From: Thioalkalivibrio sulfidiphilus HL-EbGr7
GTDB taxonomy: Bacteria > Pseudomonadota > Gammaproteobacteria > Ectothiorhodospirales > Ectothiorhodospiraceae
Reading direction: 5' to 3'
Assembly: GCF_000021985.1 (NCBI RefSeq)
Contig: NC_011901.1
Span: 2,232,001 to 2,296,000, forward strand
DNA: 64,000 nt
Part shown: piece by piece, positions 6,861 to 14,840 of the stretch
Layout of the letters: every line of letters begins with the position of its first letter
Position numbering within the stretch: the stretch's first letter is position 1
Program-made: the position numbers and the translations under genes
Notes under the pieces: model-generated
What the model was told of the DNA's origin: nothing
The model's input: the letters and a program-made list of their open reading frames with translations, nothing else
Databases searched by the model: none

Positions 6861-9098
6861 TCAGCCCGCCGAGCGGCGCACGCTGGTGATGTTGGGCAGG
6901 GCGCCGATCTTGTCCATCAGGGCGCTCAGCTGGGCGCTGCCTTCCACCTCCAGGGTCAGCTCCATGGTCACCGTCTGATCCGAACGGTCGGTGCGGGTGT
7001 TGGCGGACAGGACGTTGATCCGATCGTTGGCCAGCACGCCGGTGATGTCCCGCAGCAGACCCTGGCGGTCAAAAGCCTCGATGCGGATGTTCACCGGGTA
7101 GGACCGGGGCTCGGCGCCCCAGCTCACTTCCACCAGGCGCACCTTCTTCTCCGGCGGCATGCGCAGGATGTTCACGCAGTCACGGCGGTGGATGGTCACG
7201 CCCTTGCCCCGGGTGATGAAGCCGATGATGGGGTCGCCGGGCACGGGCCGGCAGCAGCGGGCGATCTGGGTGAGCAGGTTGCCCACGCCGCGGATGTGGA
7301 TCTCGGATTTCTCGCCGCCGGCGGGCGCGGGAGCGCGCTTGCGCCGCCGGGTGGAGACCAGGCTCTCCACCGGCGGGGCCACGGGCTGCAGGGCCCCGGC
7401 CAGCTGGGCGGGGGTGATGTCGCCGGCGCCCACGGCCACCAGGAACTCATCCCTGGTGGGCTGGTGGAAACGCTTCGCCAGGGCCTCCAGGTCCGGGTTT
7501 GCGACCCCCATGCGCTGGCACTCCCGGTCCAGGATCACGCGACCTTCGTGCAGGTTGCGATCGTGGTCCTGGAGCTTGAACCAGGACCGGGCCTTGCCCC
7601 GCGCCCGGGAGGTGCGCAGGTAGCCCATGCTGGGATTGATCCAGTCGCGGCTGGGTCCGCCCTGGCGGGTGGTGAGCACCTCCACCCGCTGCCCGGAGCG
7701 CAGGGCATAGGTCAGCGGCACGATGCGCCCGTCCACCTTGGCGCCCCGGCAGCGATGGCCCACCTCGGTGTGGATGGCGTAGGCGAAGTCCAGGGGCGTG
7801 GCGCCCTTGGGCAGGTCCACCACATCGCCCTTGGGGGTGAGCACGAACACCCGGTCCTGGAACAGCTCGGAACGGAAGCTGTCCATCAGGGCCTCGTCGT
7901 CCTCGCGATTCTCCAGCAGGCGACGCAGGGAGCCGATGGCCCGGCCCATGGCCTGATCCTCCCGGCCGCCCTCCTTGTAGCGCCAGTGGGCGGCCACACC
8001 CAGCTCGGCGAAGTCGTCCATGGCCTGGGTGCGGATCTGCACCTCCACCACCTTGGCCCTGGGGCCGATCACCGCGGTGTGCAGAGACTGGTAGCCGTTG
8101 TCCTTGGGATTGGCGATGTAGTCGTCGAACTCCTGGGGGATGTGGGGCCAGAGGCCGTGCACCACGCCCAGCACCGTGTAGCAGGTGGGGATGCGGTCCA
8201 CGATCACCCGCACGGCGCGCAGGTCGTAGAGCTCCTCGAAGTCCAGCTGCTTGCGCTCCATCTTGCGCCAGATGCTGTAGATGTGTTTCGGCCGTCCCAG
8301 CACCCGGGCCTCGATGCCCTCGGGGCGCAACGCCGTCTCCAGGCGCTCCATGAACTCCCGGATGTAGGTCTCGCGCTCGGTGCGGCTCTCTTCCAGCAGC
8401 CTGGCCACGCGCCGGTACTCGGACGGCTCCAGGATGCGGAAGGACAGGTCCTCCATCTCCCACTTGAGTTGGCCGATGCCGAGACGGTGGGCCAGGGGCG
8501 CGAACACCTCCAGGGTCTCCCGGGCATAGGCCCGGGCCAGGTCATCGGGTTCGGTGGCCAGCAGGCGCAGACGCTGCACCCGGTAGGCCAGCTTGATGAG
8601 CACCGCGCGCACGTCCTCCACCACCGCCAGCAGCAGGCGGCGCAGGCGCTCGGCCTGCTCCGGGCCGGCGCCCGACTCGCGGGGGGGTTCTTCCTTGAAC
8701 GAATCGCCGGGAGCGATTCGTCGCGCAAGCCCCGGAGGGGTGAGGCGCATGGAAGCGTCGAACAAGGTGAGCATCCAGTGCACGCTGCGCACCAGGGCGG
8801 CGACGGCCTCGCCGAAGTGCTCACGCAGGCGCGCCTCGGTCAGGCGCTTGTCCAGGAAGGCATCCAGCAGCAGGGTGGCGATCAGGGTCTCACGGTCCAC
8901 CCCCAGCAGGCGAAGGATCTCGGCCACGTCCAGGGCGCAAGGACGCTGGGGATCCTCGGGGCGGTAGGCGACCGCGGTGCGCAGGGCCTCCAGGAGCTGC
9001 TCGTCCCTGCCCTCCCCCGGCGCCGAGGCGAAGCGCGCCTCCAGCTCGTGGAGCGGGGCGTCGGAGACGTGCTTCTTGTGATAGTGGGTGTGTTTCAT
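6861..9098 (-). CDS. relA: GTP pyrophosphokinase RelA
   Basis: A 745-aa RelA/SpoT family protein that makes (p)ppGpp on stalled ribosomes. The N-terminal HD region is degenerate (LLLDAFLDKRLT in place of the HD pair), so it should be synthetase-only. The synthetase domain has YRVQRLR, GYQSLHTAVIGP and EVQIRTQAMDDFAELG; a TGS domain (VFVLTPKGDVVDLPKGATPLDFAYAIH) and a C-terminal ACT domain follow. I start at 9098 because the 25 residues an upstream ATG would add are translated repeat (C1). A palindrome at 8700-8720 lies in the coding sequence between the HD-like and synthetase domains. Length matches the family. Confidence 0.95.
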   Translation of the reverse strand: MKHTHYHKKHVSDAPLHELEARFASAPGEGRDEQLLEALRTAVAYRPEDPQRPCALDVAEILRLLGVDRETLIATLLLDAFLDKRLTEARLREHFGEAVAALVRSVHWMLTLFDASMRLTPPGLARRIAPGDSFKEEPPRESGAGPEQAERLRRLLLAVVEDVRAVLIKLAYRVQRLRLLATEPDDLARAYARETLEVFAPLAHRLGIGQLKWEMEDLSFRILEPSEYRRVARLLEESRTERETYIREFMERLETALRPEGIEARVLGRPKHIYSIWRKMERKQLDFEELYDLRAVRVIVDRIPTCYTVLGVVHGLWPHIPQEFDDYIANPKDNGYQSLHTAVIGPRAKVVEVQIRTQAMDDFAELGVAAHWRYKEGGREDQAMGRAIGSLRRLLENREDDEALMDSFRSELFQDRVFVLTPKGDVVDLPKGATPLDFAYAIHTEVGHRCRGAKVDGRIVPLTYALRSGQRVEVLTTRQGGPSRDWINPSMGYLRTSRARGKARSWFKLQDHDRNLHEGRVILDRECQRMGVANPDLEALAKRFHQPTRDEFLVAVGAGDITPAQLAGALQPVAPPVESLVSTRRRKRAPAPAGGEKSEIHIRGVGNLLTQIARCCRPVPGDPIIGFITRGKGVTIHRRDCVNILRMPPEKKVRLVEVSWGAEPRSYPVNIRIEAFDRQGLLRDITGVLANDRINVLSANTRTDRSDQTVTMELTLEVEGSAQLSALMDKIGALPNITSVRRSAG
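8700..8720. other. Perfect 7-bp inverted repeat inside relA
   Basis: CGAATCG, seven bases, CGATTCG. It codes for part of a loop between the HD-like region and the synthetase domain of RelA. It may be a remnant repeat insertion, or chance. Confidence 0.35.
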
Positions 9099-9106
9099 GA
9101 GGCGCG

Positions 9107-9136
9107 AGAGACAAGATACAAGAGGCAAGAGACAAG
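9107..9136. repeat. CAAGAGA-family heptamer repeat, single arm (C1)
   Basis: Four degenerate 7-nt units (CAAGATA, CAAGAGG, CAAGAGA, CAAGAGA) lie just upstream of the relA start. The opposite arm is not the inverse of this unit but a different heptamer (CATCCTT, 9171-9191), on the other side of a terminator-like hairpin. Confidence 0.8.
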
Positions 9137-9138
9137 AG

Positions 9139-9170
9139 AAACAAAAGGCCCGCGGGCGGGCCATTTGTTT
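9139..9170. terminator. Bidirectional terminator-like hairpin between ybbP and relA
   Basis: AAACAAA and GGCCCGC pair with GCGGGCC and TTTGTTT with one mismatch, giving a GC stem flanked by A/T tracts on both sides. It would end ybbP transcription before relA, so relA needs its own promoter. Confidence 0.65.
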
Positions 9171-9191
9171 CATCCTTCATCCTTCATCCTT
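9171..9191. repeat. Heptamer array CATCCTT x3
   Basis: Three perfect tandem CATCCTT units sit five bases beyond the stop codon of ybbP. The unit is unrelated to the CAAGAGA units on the other side of the hairpin. Confidence 0.8.
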
Positions 9192-9195
9192 CTGT

Positions 9196-11706
9196 TTACG
9201 CTGCCTTACGCAGCGTGAACAGCGGCGGCTGTTTCAGGACCCCTCTCGCGCCGAGCCAGCCGGCAAAGCCCACGCCGGCGGCGCCGCCGCCGATGCCGGC
9301 GATCCACAGCCACGGGTTGACCGCGAAGGGCAGGTCGAAGATCTGCGCGGCGAGCACGTAGCCGATCAGGGTGGCACCGGCGGCGGCCAGCAGGCCCGCC
9401 AGCGCGCCCATCACCAGGAACTCCGACAGCAGGCCGGCCAGCACCTGGCGGCGGCTGGCGCCCAGGGTGCGCAGCAGGGCTGTCTCCCGCTGGCGCACGG
9501 AACGGGTGGCCTGGATGGCGGCGAACAGCACCGTCACGCCGGCCAGCAGGGTGAACAGGAACACGTACTCCACGGCCAGGGTCGCCCGGTCCATGATGGA
9601 TCGCACCTGCTCCATCAGCGCGCGCACGTCCAGCACCGTGATGCTGGGGAACTGGCGCACGGCGGCGGCCAGCAGACCCTCGCCCTGGCCGTCCAGGCGG
9701 AAACTGGTGATGTAGGTGGCGGGCATCTCCGCCAGCAGTTCCGGCGGGGCGACCACGAAGAAATTCACGTTGAAGGAATCCCACTGCACGGTGCGCAGGC
9801 TGGTCACCCTGCCCTCGACCGACTCACCGGCCACCCGGAACACCAGGCGGTCGCCCATGGCGATCCCGAGCGTCTGGGCAAGACCCTCCTCCACGGACCA
9901 CTGGGCCAGATCGTCCCCCGGCTGCCACCAGCGACCGGCGATGATGCGGTTGTCCGGCTGGGGGGCGTCACCGAACGAGAGGTTGAATTCCCGGGCGGCC
10001 AGGCGTTCGGCCCGGGCACTCTCGTAATCCTCGGGGTTCACGGGCCGGTCGTTGATGTTGGCCAGACGACCCCGGACCATGGGGTAGTAGGCGGGCGCAT
10101 CTAGGCCCCGGGACTCGAACAGGGCGCGCAGCGGCTCCACCTCCTCCGGCTGCACGTTGATCATGAAGTGGTTGGGGGCGTCCTCCGGCAGGTTCTGCTC
10201 CCAGGCGGAGAGCAGGTCCACCCGCACCAGGGCGAGCAGCAGCAGGGCCATGATGCCCAGACCGAAGGCGGAGAGCTGCACGGCGCTCAGGCTGCCCCGG
10301 CGGGACAGGTTGGCCAGCCCGAAGCGCAGCGCCACCCCGCCCCGGGTGCGCAGGGGCTTGAGCAGCCAGATCATGGCCCAGGCTACGCCCCAGAGCAGCA
10401 CCCCGGTGACCACGGCCCCGCCCAGCACCCGAACTGCCAGGCGCGCGTCGCCCGCCTGCCAGAGCAGCAGCACGCCCAGGGTCACCATCGCCAGGCCCAG
10501 CACCAGCCACATGGCGGGCGGCGGCGCGCCCAGTTCACGGCGCAGCACCCGAAGCGGCGGCACCCGGCCGATACGCAGCATGGAGGGCAGCGCGAAGCCC
10601 AGCACCGTGACCAGGCCCACGGCCAGGCCGCTGAACACCGGCCAGGCGGAGGCCGCGGGCAGGCCGCCGGTGAACCATTGGCCCAGCAGCGCCGTGAGCA
10701 CCGTCTGGGCGCCGTAACCCGCCAGGGCGCCGGCGAGACTCGACAGCAGCGCGATCCACAGCAGACGCAGCAGGAACACCCGCACCACGAAGTCCCGGCT
10801 GGCCCCCAGGCAGCGCATCACCGCGCTGGTGTCCGACTGGCGTTCGCTGTAGTGGCGCGCCGCCACGGCGATGGCGCCGCCGGCCAGCAGCACCGCCACC
10901 AGGGCGGCAAGCCCCAGGAACTGCTCGGCCCGCTCGATGGCCTGGCGCAGTTCCGGGCGGGCATCGCGCACGCCCTCGATGCGTTCGTTGGCGGCGAGCC
11001 GGTCGACGGCCCAGGCCCGGTAGTCATTGACCGCCGCCTCGTCGCCGGCCACCAGCAGCTGGTGGCGCACCCGGCTCGCCGGGGTGACCAGGCCCGTGGC
11101 GGGCACGTCAGCCAGGTTGAACATGACCCGCGGGGCGAGCTGGAACAGGTCGCCGCCCCGGTCAGGTTCGTAGGTGAGTACCCGGCTGACACGCAGCTCG
11201 GTGTCGCCCACCTGCAGCCGGTCGCCCACCTGGAAGCCCATCTGCTGGAACAATCGCGTCTCGGCCCAGACCTCGCCGGGGCCGGGACCGCCCTCCGGCT
11301 CCAACTCTGGCCCGAAGGGTTGCTCGGACACCCGCAACCGGCCGCGCAGCGGGTAGCCCCCGTCCACCGCCTTCAATTCCGCCAGCTGGGCGGCATCGCC
11401 GAACAGCACCACGCTGGGGAAGGTGACGAAACGGGCGATGGAAAGCCCCCGTTCCGTGGCGCCGGTGGAGAGCGTCTCGGAAATCTCGTCGGCGGAGACC
11501 ACCGCCAGGTCGGCACCCAGCAGCTCCGTGGCCTGGAGCAGCATGGCCCGCTGCACCCGGTCGGTGAAAAAGCCCACGGAGGTGACTGCCGCCACGGCGA
11601 TCACCACCGCAAGCGCCAGCACCTGCAGTTCCCCGGAGCGCCACTCCCGCAGCAGGGAGCGCAGGGAATAGCGGAATGCGCCCACCCTCATGGCAGCGGA
11701 GCTCAT
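9196..11706 (-). CDS. ybbP: ABC transporter permease, YbbP/FtsX family
   Basis: An 836-aa inner-membrane permease with two FtsX-type domains. A transmembrane helix lies near residues 28-48, a large periplasmic region follows, then a helix cluster around 260-480 (LAALVAVLLAGGAIAVAA and several more), a second periplasmic domain, and three helices at the C-terminus. It pairs with YbbA; the ATGA overlap with ybbA at 11703-11706 implies translational coupling. The E. coli complex is thought to export or handle hydrophobic esters, and its linkage to the esterase tesA is conserved. Substrate is unproven. Confidence 0.9.
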   Translation of the reverse strand: MSSAAMRVGAFRYSLRSLLREWRSGELQVLALAVVIAVAAVTSVGFFTDRVQRAMLLQATELLGADLAVVSADEISETLSTGATERGLSIARFVTFPSVVLFGDAAQLAELKAVDGGYPLRGRLRVSEQPFGPELEPEGGPGPGEVWAETRLFQQMGFQVGDRLQVGDTELRVSRVLTYEPDRGGDLFQLAPRVMFNLADVPATGLVTPASRVRHQLLVAGDEAAVNDYRAWAVDRLAANERIEGVRDARPELRQAIERAEQFLGLAALVAVLLAGGAIAVAARHYSERQSDTSAVMRCLGASRDFVVRVFLLRLLWIALLSSLAGALAGYGAQTVLTALLGQWFTGGLPAASAWPVFSGLAVGLVTVLGFALPSMLRIGRVPPLRVLRRELGAPPPAMWLVLGLAMVTLGVLLLWQAGDARLAVRVLGGAVVTGVLLWGVAWAMIWLLKPLRTRGGVALRFGLANLSRRGSLSAVQLSAFGLGIMALLLLALVRVDLLSAWEQNLPEDAPNHFMINVQPEEVEPLRALFESRGLDAPAYYPMVRGRLANINDRPVNPEDYESARAERLAAREFNLSFGDAPQPDNRIIAGRWWQPGDDLAQWSVEEGLAQTLGIAMGDRLVFRVAGESVEGRVTSLRTVQWDSFNVNFFVVAPPELLAEMPATYITSFRLDGQGEGLLAAAVRQFPSITVLDVRALMEQVRSIMDRATLAVEYVFLFTLLAGVTVLFAAIQATRSVRQRETALLRTLGASRRQVLAGLLSEFLVMGALAGLLAAAGATLIGYVLAAQIFDLPFAVNPWLWIAGIGGGAAGVGFAGWLGARGVLKQPPLFTLRKAA

Positions 11707-12413
11707 TGCGTCCCCAGCACGCCGTCGCGCAGGAACAGGCGCCGGTCGCAGCGACCGGCCAGTTCCACGTCGTGGGTCACCAGCACCAGGGCCGTGCCCA
11801 GCTCGTCCTTGAGGCCGAACAGCAGGCGGATGATCTGCTCGCCGGTGACCTGGTCCAGGTTGCCGGTGGGCTCGTCGGCGAACAGCACCTTGGGATTGGG
11901 CGCGAAGGCCCGGGCCACGGCCACCCGCTGCTGTTCGCCGCCAGAGAGCTGGCTCGGGTAATGGGCCACCCGGTCCTTGAGGCCGACCCGCTCCAGGGCC
12001 TCCAGGGCGAGCTTGCGGGCATCGCCGGGGTGCCCGCCCAGTTCCAGGCTCAACATCACGTTTTCCAGCGCCGTGAGCGCCGGCAGCAGCTGGAAGGACT
12101 GGAACACGAAACCCACCTGACCGGCGCGCAGCCTGGCCCGGGCATCCTCCTCCAGATTCCCCAGGGATTCGGACAGGAGTCGAACTTCTCCGCCGCTCGG
12201 CAGATCCAATCCGGCAAGCAGACCCAACAGGGTCGACTTGCCCGATCCGGAGGCGCCCAGGATGGCCACCGCCTCGGCGGGCGCCACGGCCAGATCCACG
12301 CCCTTGAGGATATCCAGTCGTCCGCCGGGGCCCTGCACGGATTTGCTCAGGCCGATGGCCTCCACCAGCGCGGTCCCGGTTGCCCTGGCCGCCACGTTAG
12401 AATGGGACACCAT
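11703..12413 (-). CDS. ybbA: ABC transporter ATP-binding protein YbbA
   Basis: A 236-aa LolD/MacB-type ATPase. Walker A GASGSGKST, the Q-loop in GFVFQSFQLLPALT, the signature LSGGEQQRVAVARA, Walker B VLFADEPTGNLD and the switch histidine (LVTHD) are all present. I place the start at 12413 (MVSHSN), preceded by AGGAG ten bases and AAGGA four bases upstream. That start codon shares two bases with the divergent tesA start. Its stop overlaps ybbP. It energises YbbP. Confidence 0.92.
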   Translation of the reverse strand: MVSHSNVAARATGTALVEAIGLSKSVQGPGGRLDILKGVDLAVAPAEAVAILGASGSGKSTLLGLLAGLDLPSGGEVRLLSESLGNLEEDARARLRAGQVGFVFQSFQLLPALTALENVMLSLELGGHPGDARKLALEALERVGLKDRVAHYPSQLSGGEQQRVAVARAFAPNPKVLFADEPTGNLDQVTGEQIIRLLFGLKDELGTALVLVTHDVELAGRCDRRLFLRDGVLGTQ

Positions 12414-13068
12414 GAAATCCTTACTCCTGTTGTTTGTCGTCGTATTCCACGTCTTCCTGGCCGCACCCGTCCTGGCGGACGCCCAGGAGCGCCACACCCT
12501 GGTGGTGCTGGGTGACAGCCTGAGCGCCGCCTACGGCATGGCCGAGCGGGAGGGCTGGGTGGCCCTGCTGGAGCGGCGCCTGTCCGATGAGGACCTGCCC
12601 TGGCGGCTGGTCAACGCCAGCATCAGCGGCGACACCACCCGGGGCGGACTCACCCGTCTCCCCCGGGTCCTGGAACGCCACGAACCGGCGCTGGTGATCA
12701 TCGAACTGGGAGGCAACGACGGCCTGCGGGGCGTGCATCCGAACATCATGATCGACGAGATGCGCGAGAACCTCGCCGAACTGGTTCGCCTGAGCCGGGA
12801 GTCCGGGGCCGAGGTGCTGCTGCTCGGCATGCACCTGCCACCCAACTACGGCAATCATTTCACCGAGAGGTTCCACGCCGTGTACCACGAGGTGGCCCGG
12901 GAGCACGGCGTGCCCCTGGTGCCCTTCTTCCTGGAAGGGGTGGCCGAGGATCGCGCGCTCATGCAGCCCGACGGTATCCACCCCACCGCCGAAGCGCAAG
13001 CTCGCATGCTGGAAAACGTGTGGGAGACACTCAAGCCGATGCTGGAGCGCCGGGTTGCCGGCTCGTAG
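12412..13068 (+). CDS. tesA: Lysophospholipase L1/acyl-CoA thioesterase I (SGNH hydrolase)
   Basis: A 218-aa periplasmic esterase. A signal peptide (about residues 1-23, ending VLADA) is followed by the four SGNH blocks: GDSL with nucleophile S36, the glycine of ISGDT (G73), GND with N102, and DGIHP with D187 and H190. The start ATG overlaps the ybbA start on the other strand (shared CATG), so its promoter and weak GGGA ribosome site lie inside ybbA. The stop codon TAG is the start of a REP sequence (GTAGGGGCGG). Confidence 0.93.
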   Translation: MKSLLLLFVVVFHVFLAAPVLADAQERHTLVVLGDSLSAAYGMAEREGWVALLERRLSDEDLPWRLVNASISGDTTRGGLTRLPRVLERHEPALVIIELGGNDGLRGVHPNIMIDEMRENLAELVRLSRESGAEVLLLGMHLPPNYGNHFTERFHAVYHEVAREHGVPLVPFFLEGVAEDRALMQPDGIHPTAEAQARMLENVWETLKPMLERRVAGS

Positions 13069-13085
13069 GGGCGGCGGCGCGAGGC
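13065..13085. repeat. REP-like sequence (GTAGGGGCGGC type)
   Basis: This belongs to the GTAGGAGCGGC...GCCGCGA class of repetitive extragenic palindromes common in gammaproteobacteria. It provides the tesA stop codon and forms the left boundary of a composite with the GCAAAG element at 13109-13202 and an inverted REP at 13231-13256. Confidence 0.6.
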
Positions 13086-13108
13086 TTGGGGGGCAGGATC
13101 AGGCATCG

Positions 13109-13202
13109 TTGATCACGCAGAGGGCGCAAAGACGCGGAGAGCGCAAAGATTCTTGATCAAAAACCTCTGCGTTCTCTGCGTCTTTGCGTCCTCTGCGTCG
13201 AA
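13109..13202. repeat. GCAAAG-family palindromic repeat (A2), inside a REP pair
   Basis: Left arm CGCAGAGGGCGCAAAGACGC, AT-rich centre TTCTTGATCAAAAA, and inverted right arm CTGCGTTCTCTGCGTCTTTG. It is nearly identical in arms and centre to the element at 14690-14784. Both stand inside a pair of REPs. Confidence 0.88.
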
Positions 13203-13230
13203 CAGGCAGCTCAGGTACGCCCCTGACCGC

Positions 13231-13256
13231 GTTCGGCCCGGGGTCGGGCCTCCTAC
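13231..13256. repeat. REP-like sequence, inverted copy
   Basis: GTTCGGCCCGGGG then TCGGGCCTCCTAC. The same 25-base sequence occurs at 14809-14833. It supplies the stop codon (TAG within GTAGGAGG on the minus strand) of the 56-aa gene. Confidence 0.75.
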
Positions 13257-13423
13257 TCTGAGTCGGATTCTCCCTTGCGCCACAACTCGTAGCATTCCAG
13301 CCCGCAGAAATGCTGGACATACTCGTCTTCCTCGGCGGTATGGGATCCGTGGGGTGGGAGTTCCCGGAGAAAGGCCTCCATGTCCATATGCTCCGGCTCC
13401 GTGGGATAGGGCTTGGTATTCAT
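13253..13423 (-). CDS. Small acidic protein of unknown function (56 aa)
   Basis: A 56-residue reading frame runs from an ATG at 13423 to a TAG at 13253-13255. The protein is acidic and rich in Glu, Pro and His, with a conserved-looking core YVQHFCGLECYELWRKGE containing two cysteines spaced CxxxC. I recognise no family. The frame ends exactly inside a REP sequence. Codon choice (many G/C third positions) resembles real genes here. It lies alone between tesA and htpX, antisense to neither. Evidence for expression is lacking, so the call is moderate. Confidence 0.5.
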   Translation of the reverse strand: MNTKPYPTEPEHMDMEAFLRELPPHGSHTAEEDEYVQHFCGLECYELWRKGESDSE

Positions 13424-13493
13424 GGAGAAACCCTCACTGACGACAGGGTTCCTTCAAGCATAGTCCAAATATCCAGCTACAGACCTGAAAAGC

Positions 13494-13594
13494 GAAAACC
13501 GGTTCTCTCGCCAAGCCGCGAAGCCGCCAAGAAACCCTTTCAAGTATTGATTTTCCTTCGCGTCTTCGCGTCTTCGCGAGAGAACCGGTTTTTT
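13494..13594. repeat. Long palindromic repeat with CGCGAAG units (A3)
   Basis: The outer arms AAAACCGGTTCTCTCG and CGAGAGAACCGGTTTT are perfect inverse copies; inside are GCCGCGAAG-like and CTTCGCGT-like units. It is a diverged member of the GCAAAG family and ends in a T run. Confidence 0.8.
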
Positions 13595-13611
13595 TCAGTA
13601 TCCCCAAACGG

Positions 13612-13636
13612 AAAGACCGCCTTGCGGCGGTCTTTT
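13612..13636. terminator. htpX: Intrinsic terminator downstream of htpX
   Basis: AAAGACCGCC, loop TTGC, GGCGGTCTTTT: a perfect 10-bp stem bordered by A and T tracts. It lies 19 bases beyond the htpX stop and can work in both directions. Confidence 0.9.
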
Positions 13637-13654
13637 CAGCGACTTACTGAGTGA

Positions 13655-14542
13655 TCAGCGCTGCATGGCCTTCAGGGCCATGATGCGCTCCTCCAGGGGC
13701 GGGTGGCTCATGAACAGCTTCTTGAGCCCCTGCCCCATGCCGCCGCGGATGCCGAAGGCGGCCATCTGGTCGGGCATCTGGCTTGGCGTGTGCACGGCGC
13801 GCAGCTTCTCCAGGGCCGAGATCATCTTCTCCCGGCCGGCCAGGCGGGCACCGCCCGCGTCGGCCCGGAACTCCCGCTGGCGGGAGAACCACATGACGAT
13901 GATGGAGGCCAGGATGGCAAACACGATCTCCGCCACGATGGTGGTGATCCAGAAGGCCGGGCCATGGCCCTGCTCGTTCTTGAACACCACCCGGTCCACG
14001 AAGTGACCCACCACGCGGGCCAGGAAGATCACGAAGGTGTTCACCACGCCCTGGATCAGGGCCAGGGTCACCATGTCGCCGTTGGCCACGTGGGCGACCT
14101 CGTGGCCCAGCACCGCCTCCACCTCGTCGGCGTTCATGCGGTCCATGAGCCCGGTGCTCACCGCCACCAGGGCGTTGTTCTTGCTCATGCCCGTGGCGAA
14201 GGCATTGGGATCGGGGGAATTGAAGATACCCACCTCCGGCATGCCGATGCCCGCCTCACGGGCCTGGCGACGCACGGTCTCCAGCAACCACTGCTCGGTG
14301 CTGTTGCGGGGCTGTTCGATGACATGGACCCGCATGGTCTTCTTGGCCATCCACTTGGAAATGGCCAGGGAGATGAACGAGCCGCCGAAGCCGAATACCG
14401 CCGCGAAGATCAGCAGGGCGTTCAGGTTCAGGTTGGTGCCGGACTCATCGAGGATACGTTCCACGCCCAGGAGGCGCAGCACGATGCTCAGCACCACGAT
14501 GATCGCCAGGTTGGTGGCCAGGAACAGGAAGATACGTTTCAT
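13655..14542 (-). CDS. htpX: Membrane protease HtpX
   Basis: A 295-aa M48 zinc metalloprotease of the inner membrane that degrades damaged membrane proteins. Two N-terminal helices (about 5-25 and 40-60), the zinc motif H147-E148-V-A-H151, two further helices near 160-180 and 195-215, and the third ligand region [12 protein letters not shown] are present. Length fits E. coli HtpX. A sigma-32-like promoter lies 49 bases upstream and a strong intrinsic terminator follows, so it is a single-gene heat-shock unit. Confidence 0.95.
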   Translation of the reverse strand: MKRIFLFLATNLAIIVVLSIVLRLLGVERILDESGTNLNLNALLIFAAVFGFGGSFISLAISKWMAKKTMRVHVIEQPRNSTEQWLLETVRRQAREAGIGMPEVGIFNSPDPNAFATGMSKNNALVAVSTGLMDRMNADEVEAVLGHEVAHVANGDMVTLALIQGVVNTFVIFLARVVGHFVDRVVFKNEQGHGPAFWITTIVAEIVFAILASIIVMWFSRQREFRADAGGARLAGREKMISALEKLRAVHTPSQMPDQMAAFGIRGGMGQGLKKLFMSHPPLEERIMALKAMQR

Positions 14543-14590
14543 CGTCGCTCCGATGTGTTCAAAGGTTCAGGATCAAAAGTCCGCGGTATT

Positions 14591-14619
14591 AGATAGGGGC
14601 AACGGTAAAAAATTCAACC
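14591..14619 (-). promoter_or_regulatory. htpX: Sigma-32-like heat-shock promoter of htpX
   Basis: On the minus strand GGTTGAAT is followed after about 12 bases by CCCCTATCT, close to the sigma-32 pattern CTTGAAA-N11-15-CCCCATnT. It lies about 49 bases before the htpX start. htpX is a known heat-shock gene in E. coli. Confidence 0.6.
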
Positions 14620-14637
14620 GTTCGGCGTGCGACATGG

Positions 14638-14662
14638 GTAGGAGCGGCGACCCCGCCGCGAA
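14638..14662. repeat. REP-like sequence (GTAGGAGCGGC type)
   Basis: GTAGGAGCGGCGACC followed by CCGCCGCGAAC, the common gammaproteobacterial REP core. It is the left border of the second REP/GCAAAG composite. Confidence 0.8.
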
Positions 14663-14689
14663 CGACCCCAAGGGGGATGTTGACGCCTC

Positions 14690-14784
14690 GTTGATCACGC
14701 AGAGGGCGCAAAGGCGCAGAGAACGCAAAAATTCTTGATAAAAAACCTCTGCGTCCTCTGCGTCTTTGCGCCCTCTGCGTCAAA
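14690..14784. repeat. GCAAAG-family palindromic repeat (A4), inside a REP pair
   Basis: Near copy of the element at 13109-13202: same TTGATCACGCAGAGGGCGCA left edge, AT centre TTCTTGATAAAAAA, and inverted right arm. It is flanked by REPs at 14638-14662 and 14809-14833. Confidence 0.88.
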
Positions 14785-14808
14785 CGCCCGGCTCGATCCC
14801 GGCCACTG

Positions 14809-14833
14809 TTCGGCCCGGGGTCGGGCCTCCTAC
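14809..14833. repeat. REP-like sequence, inverted copy
   Basis: Identical for 25 bases to the sequence at 13231-13255. It lies eight bases from the stop codon of parC. Confidence 0.78.
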
Positions 14834-14840
14834 AGGCACC

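Noticed and set aside
7188-9218. 676-codon open frame on the plus strand opposite relA
   Set aside because: Its protein is a Gly/His/Leu-rich shadow of the relA codons with no family features.
10168-11961. 597-codon open frame opposite ybbP
   Set aside because: Gln/His/Gly-rich antisense shadow of a real permease gene.
13494-13594. Transposon ends at the long perfect inverted repeat
   Set aside because: The arms surround only a short repetitive centre and no target duplication is visible; it fits the local repeat family better.
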